A stretch of DNA of 64,000 nucleotides from Bacteroidales bacterium (GCA_016788045.1 JAEUTG010000029.1:124001-188000), one strand, 5' to 3'; shown: positions 24,578 through 35,100, counted from the stretch's first letter. Made by a program: numbers and translations. Notes: a model not told the origin generated them from the sequence alone.

Positions 24578-27221
24578 AACCCTGTTTTTAACTGTTCTGG
24601 GGTCATTATGCCTGATGCTGACTGCCTTTGCCCAAACCCAGACGAACAAGGAAGCCAGTGTGGTCAGCAGCAATACCTTGCCGGATGACGAAATCTCAGC
24701 CTACAGGAAACAGGCTGTACAAATGGTTTCTTTCATGGAATTTGCCTTCAATACCATCGGTAGCAGCAAGACCGAATACAAGGAGAAGGATATCATCATC
24801 AGCCAGTCATACACAAAGTTTTTCAGAGACGCCAAAGTTCAGATTGAAGATGACCTTGCCGAACAACGCGATGTAGTCACCAACAAGGATGTTCAGGCTT
24901 ATCTTAAAGACATCGATTTCTTTTTCACCGATGTGGCGTTCCGCTTCACGGTGGAAGAGGTAACCCAGGAAGTCAACGAAAAAGGGGAGACCTTCTTCAA
25001 AGTAAGGGCCAGCCGCAACCTGAAAGGCAAAACCATAGAAGGTAAGGAGATAGAAAACAACAAGCTTCGTTTTATTGAGATCAACCTGGATGAAACACGC
25101 CAGGAACTGAAGATTGTCAGCATTTATACCACACGCTCCGGCGAGGAAGAAGAAGTCATTTCATGGTGGAATTCACTCGAACCAGAATGGAGGGCCTATT
25201 TTGCTTCGAATACCGTGGTTTATGATTCCATTCCGCTGTTTACCATCACTTCTGTAAAAAAAGATACCATTTTTGTGCAGCAGGCCGGTCTGTCAGCTGC
25301 CGACACCGTTAACCATGCAATCCCCCTGGCTGTTAACACTGCGGCTGTGTTCAGCGAGATCCGGAGGTTTCTGAGGATCGATAAAGTTGACATTTCGGGC
25401 AACAAAAAGATTTATGATCTTGAACCCTTGTCGGCTCTCCGCCTGCTGAAGGTGCTGAATATCTCCAATTCAGGGGTTACTGAATTGAATCCTGTAAGAA
25501 ATCTTCCGGTACTCGAAACCCTCATCCTGAAAGGAAGTCTGGTAAGTTCACTGCTGCCATTGCAATACAGCACCAGCCTTGTCAACCTTGATTTGTCGGA
25601 AACTTTCGTCAGTGACCTCAGCCAGCTTCCGAACTTCAGGAAGCTTGAATTCCTGGATATCTCCAAAACGCAGGCTGCTGATTTTGCCCCGGTTACTGCG
25701 CTTTCTACATTGCGGGAATTAAAGATGAACCGCTCATCCATCAGGTCAATTGAAGGGATTGAGGCCCTTGAGAAACTCAGTGTGCTGGATCTGTCTGAGT
25801 CGGTGATCAGTGATCTGACCCCTGCCGGAGGTTTAAAAAACCTGCAGAAAATCAACTTTGAACACACCACGGTTTCAGACATTTCCCCGCTCGCAGGCGT
25901 GCCTTCACTGCAATATATTTACATGGACTTCACCCGGGTAAACGACCTCCTTCCTTTACAGGGACTGAAAGACCTGAAGTTTGTGTATTGCGACAAATCC
26001 GGAGTTACCCGTGATATCGCATTGAAATTCAACAAGGTAAGGCCTGATGTCAAGGTGATTTATGAGTCAGAGGAACTGGCTGCCTGGTGGCAGGGACTCA
26101 GCCCTGACTGGAAAGCCGTTTTTAACAAGCTTTCGCAACTGGATGCTACTCCCCGGAAGGAACAGTTACACGAGCTCACCGGCCTGAAAAACATCGATAT
26201 TTCTGGCAATAAGTCCATCGTGAGCCTGGCCCCGCTGACGAAGCTTCCTTCACTCGAATTTCTGAATGCTTCTTCAACGGGCATTTCAGGAATAGAACCA
26301 CTGGCTGAATCCGTCAACCTGCGTGAGCTGGATATTTCTGATACACCGGTAACAACACTCTCGCCATTATCCGCCCTCACTACCCTTCAGGTGCTGGACA
26401 TTTCCGGAACGGGAATTACTGACCTTTTGCCGATTGCAACCCTCCGGAACCTGCAGCAACTATCGCTGAACAAATGTCCGGTAACCAGCGTAAAACCTCT
26501 GCTGAGCCTTAAGCGACTTGAGCTGTTGCATGCTTCAGGCGTACCGGTGGTTGAGGGTGCCATTGGTCAGTTGTGGGACAGCATTCCCGATGCACTGGTT
26601 GTTTACCGGACGGATCGTCTCCTTCAGTGGTGGAATGCCCTGCCTGAGAACTGGAAACAGGTATTTATTTCTTTAGTTCCGGTGAATGGGGAGCCCGAAT
26701 CATTATGGCTGCACCGGATTGCATCGCTCAGGGAACTGGATCTGAGCAATACCCAGGGCATCAGCGACCTTACGCCCCTCGGAAAGCTTCTGCGACTTGA
26801 AAAACTCAATATTTCACGATTGCCGGTAAGCAGTCTGCTGCCCATTGCAAGCTTTACCCGGCTGAAGGAGTTTAACTGCTCCAATACCCCGGTAGAGGAC
26901 TTATCTCCCCTGGCTTTCAACCGGAAACTTTCAGCCCTCTATCTTTCAAACACACCCATCAATAACCTGGATGTGCTGAAGAGTTTTCCTGATCTTAAGA
27001 TCCTCGACATTTCCGGAACCCAGGTAACCCGCCTGAATGCACTGGAAACTGCTTCAAAGCTCGAACAGCTTGACTGCTACAATACGCGTCTCAGCAGCCT
27101 GAAGGCCCTGGATGTGATGCCGTCTCTGAAGCTTCTGAGGGTCTACAACACCCGCTTATCGCAGAAAGGAGTGGATAAATTTAAAGCTGCGAATCCTGGA
27201 GTAGAGGTCGTTTTCTACTGA
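24570..27221 (+). CDS. Exported leucine-rich-repeat protein built of three WW-capped modules
   Basis: The protein has 883 residues. Residues 1-21 are a signal peptide (ends FAQ). Residues about 30-195 form a domain similar in outline to the second gene of the cluster. Three modules follow, each opened by the motif WWxxLxxxWxxxF: W199-W200 (WWNSLEPEW), W506-W507 (WWQGLSPDW) and W687-W688 (WWNALPENW). Each continues with an 'I-D-I-S-G-N-K-x-I' type cap and then 22-residue SDS22/internalin-like repeats (LxxLxxLxISxTxVxDLxPL). Each ends with PxVxVxY-like closure (RPDVKVIY, IPDALVVY, NPGVEVVF). Such repeats bind proteins. There is no sorting domain, lipobox or membrane anchor, so it is probably periplasmic or held by the cluster's lipoprotein. 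This is the last gene of the cluster. Confidence 0.88.
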   Translation: MSKTLFLTVLGSLCLMLTAFAQTQTNKEASVVSSNTLPDDEISAYRKQAVQMVSFMEFAFNTIGSSKTEYKEKDIIISQSYTKFFRDAKVQIEDDLAEQRDVVTNKDVQAYLKDIDFFFTDVAFRFTVEEVTQEVNEKGETFFKVRASRNLKGKTIEGKEIENNKLRFIEINLDETRQELKIVSIYTTRSGEEEEVISWWNSLEPEWRAYFASNTVVYDSIPLFTITSVKKDTIFVQQAGLSAADTVNHAIPLAVNTAAVFSEIRRFLRIDKVDISGNKKIYDLEPLSALRLLKVLNISNSGVTELNPVRNLPVLETLILKGSLVSSLLPLQYSTSLVNLDLSETFVSDLSQLPNFRKLEFLDISKTQAADFAPVTALSTLRELKMNRSSIRSIEGIEALEKLSVLDLSESVISDLTPAGGLKNLQKINFEHTTVSDISPLAGVPSLQYIYMDFTRVNDLLPLQGLKDLKFVYCDKSGVTRDIALKFNKVRPDVKVIYESEELAAWWQGLSPDWKAVFNKLSQLDATPRKEQLHELTGLKNIDISGNKSIVSLAPLTKLPSLEFLNASSTGISGIEPLAESVNLRELDISDTPVTTLSPLSALTTLQVLDISGTGITDLLPIATLRNLQQLSLNKCPVTSVKPLLSLKRLELLHASGVPVVEGAIGQLWDSIPDALVVYRTDRLLQWWNALPENWKQVFISLVPVNGEPESLWLHRIASLRELDLSNTQGISDLTPLGKLLRLEKLNISRLPVSSLLPIASFTRLKEFNCSNTPVEDLSPLAFNRKLSALYLSNTPINNLDVLKSFPDLKILDISGTQVTRLNALETASKLEQLDCYNTRLSSLKALDVMPSLKLLRVYNTRLSQKGVDKFKAANPGVEVVFY

Positions 27222-27235
27222 TACCTTCCGGGCTG

Positions 27236-27826
27236 TCAGGCTGTTTCGTGTTTGAGCAGCCAGCGCATGCCGTTCCATTGTAAACAATCGGCAAGGTAAG
27301 CAGGCCCGTTGTGTTGTTCAGGGATGGTTACCACCCGGTCGGCCAGCCTTTCGTAGGTGTCGAAGCCGGGTTTTACCTGCAACGGGTTAAAATGCCGCAG
27401 CAGCAGAAACAGCCCAGGTCTGACAACCTTGCGGAGATGTCTCGATTCGCAGATCATTGGCCCGGCAGGCGCTGCCTGTTGCAGAAAATAACTGAAAGCC
27501 CGGCCGATCAGATGGTCTGGCGTTTCTATGTAAAATACACGGTCGGCGCCGGCATTCAGCATTCTGCAGGTGTCTTTGTGACCAAGAACAGAGGTTTCTT
27601 CTTTCACCGAAAAATCATTTCCCTTTAAATCAGGATGGTTGCCGTGAAAGCGGTGTTCATCCTGCCTCACACTGGTAACTTTGATACAGGTTACTGGAAA
27701 AGAATGTCTGTATTCTTCAATCAGGTGTAATATCAGGGAGGTTTTGCCAACATTGCGCGATGCCCCGCCGATGATCAGGAGGTTGGGCAGGTATGGTATT
27801 TGCCGGTTGCCGGAGTATGAATACAT
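27236..27826 (-). CDS. MobB-like P-loop GTPase, molybdopterin-dinucleotide related
   Basis: The protein is about 196 residues, starting at ATG 27826 (MYSYSGNRQIPYLPN), 26 bp after the stop of the transporter ATPase gene. The Walker A loop is GGASRNVGKTS and sits close to the N-terminus, as in MobB, which helps MobA build the molybdopterin guanine dinucleotide cofactor. A Walker B-like ICESRHLRKVV occurs later. The rest (TSVRQDEHRFHGNHPDLKG, LNAGADRVFYIETP) is only loosely MobB-like. Placement behind a tungstate/molybdate transporter supports a role with these metals or their cofactor. A different P-loop role remains possible. Confidence 0.65.
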   Translation of the reverse strand: MYSYSGNRQIPYLPNLLIIGGASRNVGKTSLILHLIEEYRHSFPVTCIKVTSVRQDEHRFHGNHPDLKGNDFSVKEETSVLGHKDTCRMLNAGADRVFYIETPDHLIGRAFSYFLQQAAPAGPMICESRHLRKVVRPGLFLLLRHFNPLQVKPGFDTYERLADRVVTIPEQHNGPAYLADCLQWNGMRWLLKHETA

Positions 27827-27851
27827 TTTCGTCTGTAATGTCTTTGAGATT

Positions 27852-28907
27852 TTACAATCCGCGGATAACATCCACAGAGGAAGCCTTGAAGCAGGCCCAA
27901 ACATACATACCGGGTGCCAGATTCATTTTCCGGGCAGAATCACGGGTAATCCGTGCGAATATTTCAATGTCGGCCCGGATGCAGATTTCGAATCCTTCCC
28001 TTGAAGGGGTTATTTCATGGATAATTCCGTGAAAGTTGTTGGTGGTACTAAGCTGCGGCTCTTCTATCGAAACAACAACATGCCGGCTTCTGATCAGGAT
28101 ATTGGCCGGGCCGTCGGAGAATGCATCATTCAATCTGATTTCAGCAGTTTGGGCCGGATCTTTTCTGTTTTCAAGCAGTGCAGTATTGTTTCTGATCACC
28201 GCGGGGTAATAATTGCGTTCACCGGCAAATCCGGCGGCGAAACTGCTCCCGGGATTCGCGAGGATTGTTTCCGGATTTCCCGACTGGTTGATCTGTCCGT
28301 TTTCAATGACAGCCATGGCCGTGGCAAGGGAAATGGCTTCTTCAAAGTCGTGGGTCACATGCAGCATCGGCAGTCCGTTTTGGTTCAGCTCCCTGAGAAG
28401 TTTCCGGAGGTCGGATTTGAGGTTGGTATCAACGGCCGACAAGGGTTCGTCGAGCAGCAGAATTTCGGGTTCTGAGGCCAGTGTCCTGGCCAGGGCTACC
28501 CGCTGCAATTCTCCCCCCGACAGCACGGCTGGTTTCTGGTCAAGCAGGTGCTGAATATTCATCTGTATTGCCAGTTCGCCGATCCTGCCTGAAATCCATG
28601 ACCTGGATCTGTTGTGCAGCGGATAAGCAATGTTCTGCCTGACGCTCAGATGGGGAAAAATGGCGGGTGTCTGAAAGAGCAGGCCGGTTCTTCTTTTATC
28701 AATGTTCGTGCGGGTGATTTCTTTACCGTTGAGGATGATCTGCCCGCTGTCGGGATTGCTGATGCCGGCAATCATTTCGAGCAACACCGATTTTCCTGAG
28801 CCGGAGGCGCCGAGCAGAATGAAATAGTCGTTGTTTTCAACGGTGAGATTCAGGTTCCGGATGCTGAAACGGCCGAAATTCTTCTGCAGGTTTTTAATTT
28901 CTAGCAT
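27852..28907 (-). CDS. wtpC: Tungstate/molybdate ABC transporter ATP-binding protein
   Basis: This is a 351-residue cytoplasmic ATPase of the Mod/Wtp family. Walker A is GASGSGKS (33-40), the Q-loop is LLFQTPAIFPHLSV, the ABC signature is LSGGELQRVALART, Walker B is EILLLDEPLSAVD and the switch histidine is in HVTHDFEEA. The last 70 residues form a MOP/TOBE oxyanion-binding domain (GIIHEITPSREGFEICIRAD). This domain, together with the partner permease, points to tungstate or molybdate rather than sulfate. Its start overlaps the permease stop by about 14 bp, so the two are coupled. No periplasmic binding protein is encoded here. Confidence 0.88.
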   Translation of the reverse strand: MLEIKNLQKNFGRFSIRNLNLTVENNDYFILLGASGSGKSVLLEMIAGISNPDSGQIILNGKEITRTNIDKRRTGLLFQTPAIFPHLSVRQNIAYPLHNRSRSWISGRIGELAIQMNIQHLLDQKPAVLSGGELQRVALARTLASEPEILLLDEPLSAVDTNLKSDLRKLLRELNQNGLPMLHVTHDFEEAISLATAMAVIENGQINQSGNPETILANPGSSFAAGFAGERNYYPAVIRNNTALLENRKDPAQTAEIRLNDAFSDGPANILIRSRHVVVSIEEPQLSTTNNFHGIIHEITPSREGFEICIRADIEIFARITRDSARKMNLAPGMYVWACFKASSVDVIRGL

Positions 28908-29679
28908 GGTCAGGGTCTTTGGAGAACCACCTCATGATCAGGAAAAAGATGACTGATATAGCAATCAGCAATACAGCCACGGGGCGGGCATACTGCAGGC
29001 CGAAAGAGCTGAAGCGCTCGTATATCAGCACCGGCGCAACCATGGGGTGGTAAGCGATGATCACCACCGCTCCGAATTCACTCATACCCCTGGAGAACAT
29101 CATCACTCCCCCGGAGATGATGTGCCTCATGGCCAGCGGTACAGAAATGGTAAAAAAGACCCTGGCAGGACTGGCACCCAGATTGAGTGCTGCCTGCTCG
29201 AGTCGTTCAGGAACTGATGAAAATCCATCGCGGGCAGCGTTGATGAAGAATGGCAGACTGACGAAGGCCATGGCGACCACGATGCCGGCTGGATGGCCTA
29301 CAAAATCAAATCCGAACATACCTGCAAACCTGCCGGCCGCTGAATTCCCGGAGATAATCCCCAGTAAAGCAATCCCTGCAGCGGTGTGTGGGATTACGAC
29401 AGGGAGGTCAATCAGGCCGGAAACCAGTCGTTTTAAAGGAAATTTCCTGCGGGCCAGCATCCAGGCAAAGGGCAATGAAAAGACTGCAAACAGGGTGGTT
29501 GCCGTGATCGATGCGAAAATGGTAAGCCAGATACTCGAAACAACCGCCTTGTCACCGGTAGTTTTTACGATGTCTTTAAATTCTGTGGCAAGCACTATGT
29601 TGACCACCGGTGCTATGATAAACAGCAAAACCAGGGCACCAAAGAAATTCGCAATCAGGTAAAAGGTTCGGCTCTGCAT
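28894..29679 (-). CDS. wtpB: Tungstate/molybdate ABC transporter permease
   Basis: This is a 261-residue inner-membrane permease with six or so hydrophobic helices. The EAA-type loop that docks on the ATPase is QAALNLGASPARVFFTISVP. DLPVVIPHTAAGIALLG in the middle and SRGMSEFGAVVIIAYHPMVAPVLIYERF near the end match the WtpB/ModB tungstate-molybdate branch closely. A TAAATTTG promoter element lies at 29714-29721. The gene for the binding protein (WtpA/ModA) would be expected just upstream but is not there, since gmd follows in the opposite direction. Confidence 0.88.
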   Translation of the reverse strand: MQSRTFYLIANFFGALVLLFIIAPVVNIVLATEFKDIVKTTGDKAVVSSIWLTIFASITATTLFAVFSLPFAWMLARRKFPLKRLVSGLIDLPVVIPHTAAGIALLGIISGNSAAGRFAGMFGFDFVGHPAGIVVAMAFVSLPFFINAARDGFSSVPERLEQAALNLGASPARVFFTISVPLAMRHIISGGVMMFSRGMSEFGAVVIIAYHPMVAPVLIYERFSSFGLQYARPVAVLLIAISVIFFLIMRWFSKDPDHARN

Positions 29680-29713
29680 AGCGGATGCTTGTTAGAATAG
29701 CCTGAATTTACGG

Positions 29714-29721
29714 CAAATTTA
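29714..29721 (-). promoter_or_regulatory. Promoter -7 element for wtpB-wtpC
   Basis: The minus strand reads TAAATTTG, 35 bp before the permease start. No -33 TTTG is visible. Confidence 0.35.
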
Positions 29722-29813
29722 ATAACATTCTGATAACCTTCATCATCGTCACTCTGAGGCGGCCTCCGGGTGACGACATTCATTGCCTGACGGTCCGGTT
29801 ATGGTTTTTTTTG

Positions 29814-29821
29814 TAGATTTG
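29814..29821 (+). promoter_or_regulatory. Promoter -7 element for gmd
   Basis: TAGATTTG matches TAnnTTTG and ends 28 bp before the gmd ATG. The nearest TTG is 28 bp upstream, too far for a standard spacing. Confidence 0.4.
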
Positions 29822-29849
29822 TAACAATTTATCGTCAAAAACCATTTTC

Positions 29850-30968
29850 ATGCCGCGCAAAGTTGCACTCATTACAGGAGTTACCGGTCAGGATGGAGCC
29901 TATCTGGCCGAATACCTGCTCAGGCTTGGTTATCAGGTTCATGGCCTGAAACGCCGTAGCTCACTTTTCAACACCAACCGTATCGATCATTTATATCAGG
30001 ATCCGCATATAGAAAACAGAAATTTTGTTCTGCATTACGGCGACATGACCGATTCGTCGAACCTGATCCGGATTATTCAGGAAACCCAACCGGATGAGAT
30101 CTACAACCTCGCTGCGATGTCGCATGTAAAAGTGAGTTTCGATTCTCCTGAATACACGGCCAATGCCGATGGTATCGGTACCCTGAGGCTTCTCGAAGCA
30201 GTCAGGTTGCTGGGGTTTGCCAACAAAACCAGAATCTACCAGGCTTCTACCAGTGAGTTGTATGGACTGGTTCAGGAGGTTCCGCAATCGGAGAAAACGC
30301 CCTTTTATCCCAGAAGCCCGTATGCCGTTGCCAAGCTCTATGCTTACTGGATTACGGTGAACTACCGTGAAGCATACGGGATTTTCGCCTCCAACGGAAT
30401 TCTGTTTAATCATGAATCTCCCATCAGGGGTGAAACCTTCGTTACCCGCAAAATTACCATGGCTGTTGCACGTATAGCCCTGGGGATGCAGGATGTGCTC
30501 TTTCTGGGCAACCTTTCGGCCAAACGCGACTGGGGCCATGCAAAAGACTATGTCAAAGCCATGTACCTCATCCTTCAGCAGGATAAAGCGGACGATTTCG
30601 TGATTGCCACCGGTGTTACCACCGAAGTGCGTGATTTTGTGAGAATGGCTTTCGGCGAAGTGGGTATCGAACTTACCTTTACAGGTGAAGGTGCCGACGA
30701 AAAAGCCTTCGTTAAATCATGCAGCCATCCTGAATATCAGCTACCTGTCGGAAAACAGGTTCTGGCGGTGGATAAAGCATATTTCAGGCCTACCGAGGTT
30801 GACCTGCTGATCGGTGATCCTTCTAAATCAAAGAAGGTTCTTGGTTGGGAACCGGAATACGACCTCAAAGGACTGGTTAAAGATATGATGGAAAGCGACA
30901 TCCACCTGATGAAGAAAGATAAGTATCTGCAGGATGGCGGTTACCGGGTTTTTAACTATTTCGAATAA
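29850..30968 (+). CDS. gmd: GDP-mannose 4,6-dehydratase
   Basis: Gmd converts GDP-mannose to GDP-4-keto-6-deoxymannose, the first step to GDP-L-fucose. The 372-residue extended SDR enzyme begins with the NADP-binding [12 protein letters not shown] (glycines 10, 13, 16). The catalytic set is [11 protein letters not shown] (Thr/Ser/Glu) and [14 protein letters not shown] (Tyr and Lys). [17 protein letters not shown] and DWGHAKDYV are Gmd-specific sugar-nucleotide contacts. It is followed after 25 bp by fcl, with which it forms the classical two-gene GDP-fucose pathway. The product probably feeds surface glycans or glycoproteins. Confidence 0.97.
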   Translation: MPRKVALITGVTGQDGAYLAEYLLRLGYQVHGLKRRSSLFNTNRIDHLYQDPHIENRNFVLHYGDMTDSSNLIRIIQETQPDEIYNLAAMSHVKVSFDSPEYTANADGIGTLRLLEAVRLLGFANKTRIYQASTSELYGLVQEVPQSEKTPFYPRSPYAVAKLYAYWITVNYREAYGIFASNGILFNHESPIRGETFVTRKITMAVARIALGMQDVLFLGNLSAKRDWGHAKDYVKAMYLILQQDKADDFVIATGVTTEVRDFVRMAFGEVGIELTFTGEGADEKAFVKSCSHPEYQLPVGKQVLAVDKAYFRPTEVDLLIGDPSKSKKVLGWEPEYDLKGLVKDMMESDIHLMKKDKYLQDGGYRVFNYFE

Positions 30969-30993
30969 TTCAGATTTTAATTACACCTTCCGG

Positions 30994-32109
30994 ATGAATA
31001 AAAACAGCAGGATCTATGTTGCCGGTCACCTCGGCCTGGTTGGCAGTGCCATTGTAAGAAATCTTCACCAGAAAGGATATACAGAGATCATCACACGGAC
31101 GCGGACTCAGGTCGATCTCACTGACCAGCAGTCGGTAGCGGCCTTTTTCTCAGAAACCCGGCCTGAATATGTGGTTCTTGCCGCTGCCAAAGTGGGAGGG
31201 ATTATGGCCAACAATACCTTCAGGGCACAGTTTATCTTTGAAAACCTGCAGATACAGAACAATGTTATTCATCAGTCGTACCTGCACGGTGTGAAGAAAC
31301 TGCTCTTCCTGGGCAGTAGTTGTGTTTATCCCAAAAACTCGCCCCAGCCGATGCGTGAAGAGTACCTGCTGACGAGTGAACTGGAATACACCAACGAGCC
31401 CTATGCCATCGCCAAAATTGCCGGCATGAAAATGTGTGAATCCTACAACCTGCAGTATGGCACCAACTTTATATCGGTTATGCCGACCAATCTGTATGGC
31501 TACAACGACAATTATCACCTTGAGAACTCGCATGTTCTTCCGGCCATGATCCGCAAGATGCATCTTGGTAAATGCCTTGAGAACAACGATATGGAGGGTA
31601 TCAGGAAGGATTTCGACCGTTATCCCTCGAATGTGATCAACAGTCATTCCTCCGTAACAGACATACTTACTTACCTTGCGAAACAGGGTCTGACGATTGA
31701 AGATGAACCAAATGACCGGAAAGTCAAAATCAGGTTATGGGGCTCCGGGAATCCTTTCCGTGAGTTTCTGTGGAGCGACGATATGGCAGATGCCTGTGTT
31801 TACCTGATGGAAAACCGTGATTTTGCTGATATCTCGGGCTTGTCAGATGCAGAACCCGGAAAAGAAATCCGCAATTGTCACATCAACATCGGGACAGGCA
31901 GCGAAATCACTATCCGCGACCTGGCCTATCTCATCAAAGGAGTGGTTGGCTTCAAGGGGAACATTGAATTCGATCATACAAAACCTGACGGCACATTCAG
32001 AAAACTGCTTGACGTTTCAAAACTGGAAGCTCTCGGCTGGAAGTATAAAACCGGACTTGAGGATGGTATCCGCATACTCTACAATCGCTACGAAGCAGCA
32101 GAGAAATAA
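30994..32109 (+). CDS. fcl: GDP-L-fucose synthase
   Basis: This bifunctional epimerase-reductase turns the Gmd product into GDP-L-fucose. The protein has 371 residues from ATG 30994 (MNKNSRIYVAGHLGLVGSA). The frame runs further upstream to 30934 inside gmd, but the family N-terminus starts at MNKN. The NADP loop is GHLGLVGSAIV, the catalytic residues are in FLGSSCVYP and EPYAIAKIAGMKMCESYN, and FRKLLDVSKLEALGW is the conserved C-terminal block. It is about 50 residues longer than E. coli Fcl owing to an insertion near residues 190-230 (CLENNDMEGIRKDFDRYPS). I believe this is common in Bacteroidota, from memory. Confidence 0.96.
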   Translation: MNKNSRIYVAGHLGLVGSAIVRNLHQKGYTEIITRTRTQVDLTDQQSVAAFFSETRPEYVVLAAAKVGGIMANNTFRAQFIFENLQIQNNVIHQSYLHGVKKLLFLGSSCVYPKNSPQPMREEYLLTSELEYTNEPYAIAKIAGMKMCESYNLQYGTNFISVMPTNLYGYNDNYHLENSHVLPAMIRKMHLGKCLENNDMEGIRKDFDRYPSNVINSHSSVTDILTYLAKQGLTIEDEPNDRKVKIRLWGSGNPFREFLWSDDMADACVYLMENRDFADISGLSDAEPGKEIRNCHINIGTGSEITIRDLAYLIKGVVGFKGNIEFDHTKPDGTFRKLLDVSKLEALGWKYKTGLEDGIRILYNRYEAAEK

Positions 32110-32142
32110 AAAAGGGGGAGACCCCGTGCCAACCCCCTTTTA
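32108..32142. terminator. Bidirectional terminator between fcl and the giant surface protein
   Basis: AAAGGGGG (32111-32118) pairs with CCCCCTTT (32133-32140), with A and T runs on either side. It serves the converging fcl and giant adhesin-like genes. Confidence 0.7.
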
Positions 32143-32171
32143 TCCGTGAAATAATCACGCTGGTTTTATTT

Positions 32172-35100
32172 TTATTGCTTTATCAGCTTGGTGACTGAAG
32201 TCTTGTTGCCATTGCGGGCAAACATCAGGTAGGCCCCCCTGGGCAATCCACTCAGGTCAGTCCTGAAATTCATGGACGCGGTGAAATTCTCCTCCCTTAA
32301 AGGCTTGCCGGTTAAATCAGTAATGCTGATGGTGGTTTCCTCCGTTGTTTCTTCTTCTAACTGAATGTTGAACATTCCATCGAAGGAAGGATTCGGATAA
32401 ACCTTCAGTTTCAGGTTCAACCTTTCACTGTTTTCTTCAGCAGTGATTTCTCCGGTTTCTTTGTTTCTGAATACAGTAACCGTTGAGTACCCGTTGGATG
32501 AGAGGGCAGGATATCCGTTATCCCTGACTTTTACGGTAAGAACAAATTTGGTTTCTGTTGAATTGTTCAGTGCCATTGAATTGGCAATGGTCAGAATTCC
32601 TGTGTATGCACCGATCTCAAAAATTCCGGCTGAATTGCCCTGCGTAATTGCAAACCTCAATGTCTGACTTCTGTCGGGATCAGATGCTTCTACCTGGCCA
32701 ACGAAGGTGCCGTCAGGAACAAATTCTGAAATGGTAAAAGTCTGGCTGAGGACCACCGGAGCTTCATTTACATCCAGTACAACCATGGTAACCACCTCTT
32801 CGGTGTAAGCTCCATAATTGTCGGATACCCTGATAACCAGTTCAAAATATGGATTTGTTTCAAAATCCAGCGCTTTGGTGTTGTACACATAAATCCTTCC
32901 CGTTGTCCGCTGAATGGAGAATGCATTGTTGGTGTTGCCACCCACAATACTGAAATACAACATATCGCCCTGATCTTCATCCTTGGCAATCACCTTGCAT
33001 ACATAACGCTTGTTGGGCGTATTCTCTTTTACAGAATATTTCTGAGGGGCCATCATCGGAGCATCATTCACGTTCTGAATAAATACGGTAATGGCGGCCT
33101 GTGACCACAACATCGGAGCACCGTTGTCAGAAGCCAGAACCAGCAGCGTATACATCCGGTTCATTTCAAAATTGATGGCTTCTGCATTGTTAACGCTCAG
33201 CACACCATCGGATGACAAGGTAAATGCATTGTCAATGTTCCCTGAAATGATGCTGAAGGATATGGACTGCCCCGGATTGGGATCAGTAGCCACTATGGTT
33301 CCGATCACTGTACCGGCAGGCTGATTTTCAGGAATGGTATATTCCTGGTTAGCCATTACCGGTGCATAGTTTACATCACTCAGAATGATGGTTACCAGGG
33401 CTTCGGCGAATAATACGGGACTTCCATTGTCGGTTACCCGGATTGTCAGGTCGAAGGATTGATTTATCAGAATGTTCAGGGCTGAACTGTTGTTCACGTA
33501 AAGCTCTCCTGTAACCGCATTGATACCGAAAGCCTCATCTGTGTTTCCTGCTGTTATCTGGAAGGTCAGGGTCTGGTTATAATCAGGATCACTGGCTGAA
33601 ATAATACCCAGGCTGGTGCCTGATGGTGCAAACGAGGGCGATGTAAACTGCTGTGAAGGAATTTCAGGACTCTCGTTGATGTCGAGAAGATCAATGTTTA
33701 TAAGCTGTTCAGCCCACAATACCGGTTGACCGTTGTCGGTTATCCTTACTGTGAGTGTGTAATGCGGATTGTTCTCAAAACAGATATTACCGGCAACAAT
33801 GATCTCCCCGGTTGAAGGGTATATGGAGAAACCATTCTCAGTATTTCCTGATACAATGCTGTAAGTCAGCGACTGACCATTGTCAGGGTCTGTAGCTGAA
33901 GCTGTTCCGACGGTTGTTCCGGTTGCTGAGTGTTCCTCAATCGAAAACGTTTCTTCTTCTCCGGCGACCGGTTGTTCATTCAGGTCGTTGATGGTGACCA
34001 TCACCACCGACTGAGCTGAAAGTGCAGGGATGCCATTGTCTGTAACCATCACGAGAAGGCTGAACGAAGCATTGATTTCGTGATTGATGGCAGAAGCATC
34101 GGCGATGCTCAGAACGCCATTGTTACCCAGGTTGAAGGCATTGCCGGTGTTGCCCGATACAATGCTGTAGGTGAGGGTTTGCCCCGGGTCTGGTTCAACG
34201 GCAATAACCTGTCCGACAATCACGCCTTCAGGCATGTTTTCGTTCACCGAAAATGACTGATTGTTGATTACCGGCGGGGTGTTGGAAGGTTGTACGAGAA
34301 TGTGAATCTGGGCGGGAGCGCTTAATACCGGATTTCCGTTATCACTTACGGTGACTGTCAGGTTAAACTCCGGGTTGGTCAGGTAACTGACGGCTTCACT
34401 ATTGGCAACTGTTATGATTCCGCTGCCGGTTCCGATGGTAAATGCATTTCCGCTGTTGCCCGAGGTAATGTTGTAACTGAGGCTCTGGTTCAGGTCAGGA
34501 TCATCTGCCACTACTGTTCCCACGTAGGTGCCGTTTACCGCATAGCTTTCAACGGTGAACTGAGCATCGTTTACGACCGGACTCTCGTTGATGTCACTGA
34601 TCAGAATATCAACCAGCTGCTCATCCCCTAAAGAAGGCGATGCGTTGTCTTCTGCCCTTACAACAAGATAATAGTGGTTGTTTGATTCATAGCAAACCAC
34701 CCCGGCTACTGTAATGAGGCCGGAAGCGTTGTTGATGGCAAAAGCGTTGTTGGTGTTGCCACCCACGATGGAGAAGGAGAGGCTCTGTCCCTGGTCGGGA
34801 TCAGCAGCTTCTACAGTACCCACCTGAGTTCCGGCAGGAACATGCTCGGCTACGGTAAAGGCCTGACCTTCTTCCACACCCGGGGCTTCATTCACGTCGG
34901 TTACGGTAATTGTTACCATGGTAGAAGAAGCGAGTAGCGGAACACCGTTGTCGGTCACCTGAACGAGCAGGCTGAACGAAACGGGGTTTTCAAAGTCAAG
35001 CAGGGCAGGGCTAGCAACAGAAAGCAAACCTGAAGCACTGATGGCAAAAGTGTTTCCGGTATTTCCTGAGAGGATAGCATACGAAAGCGACTGACCCGGA

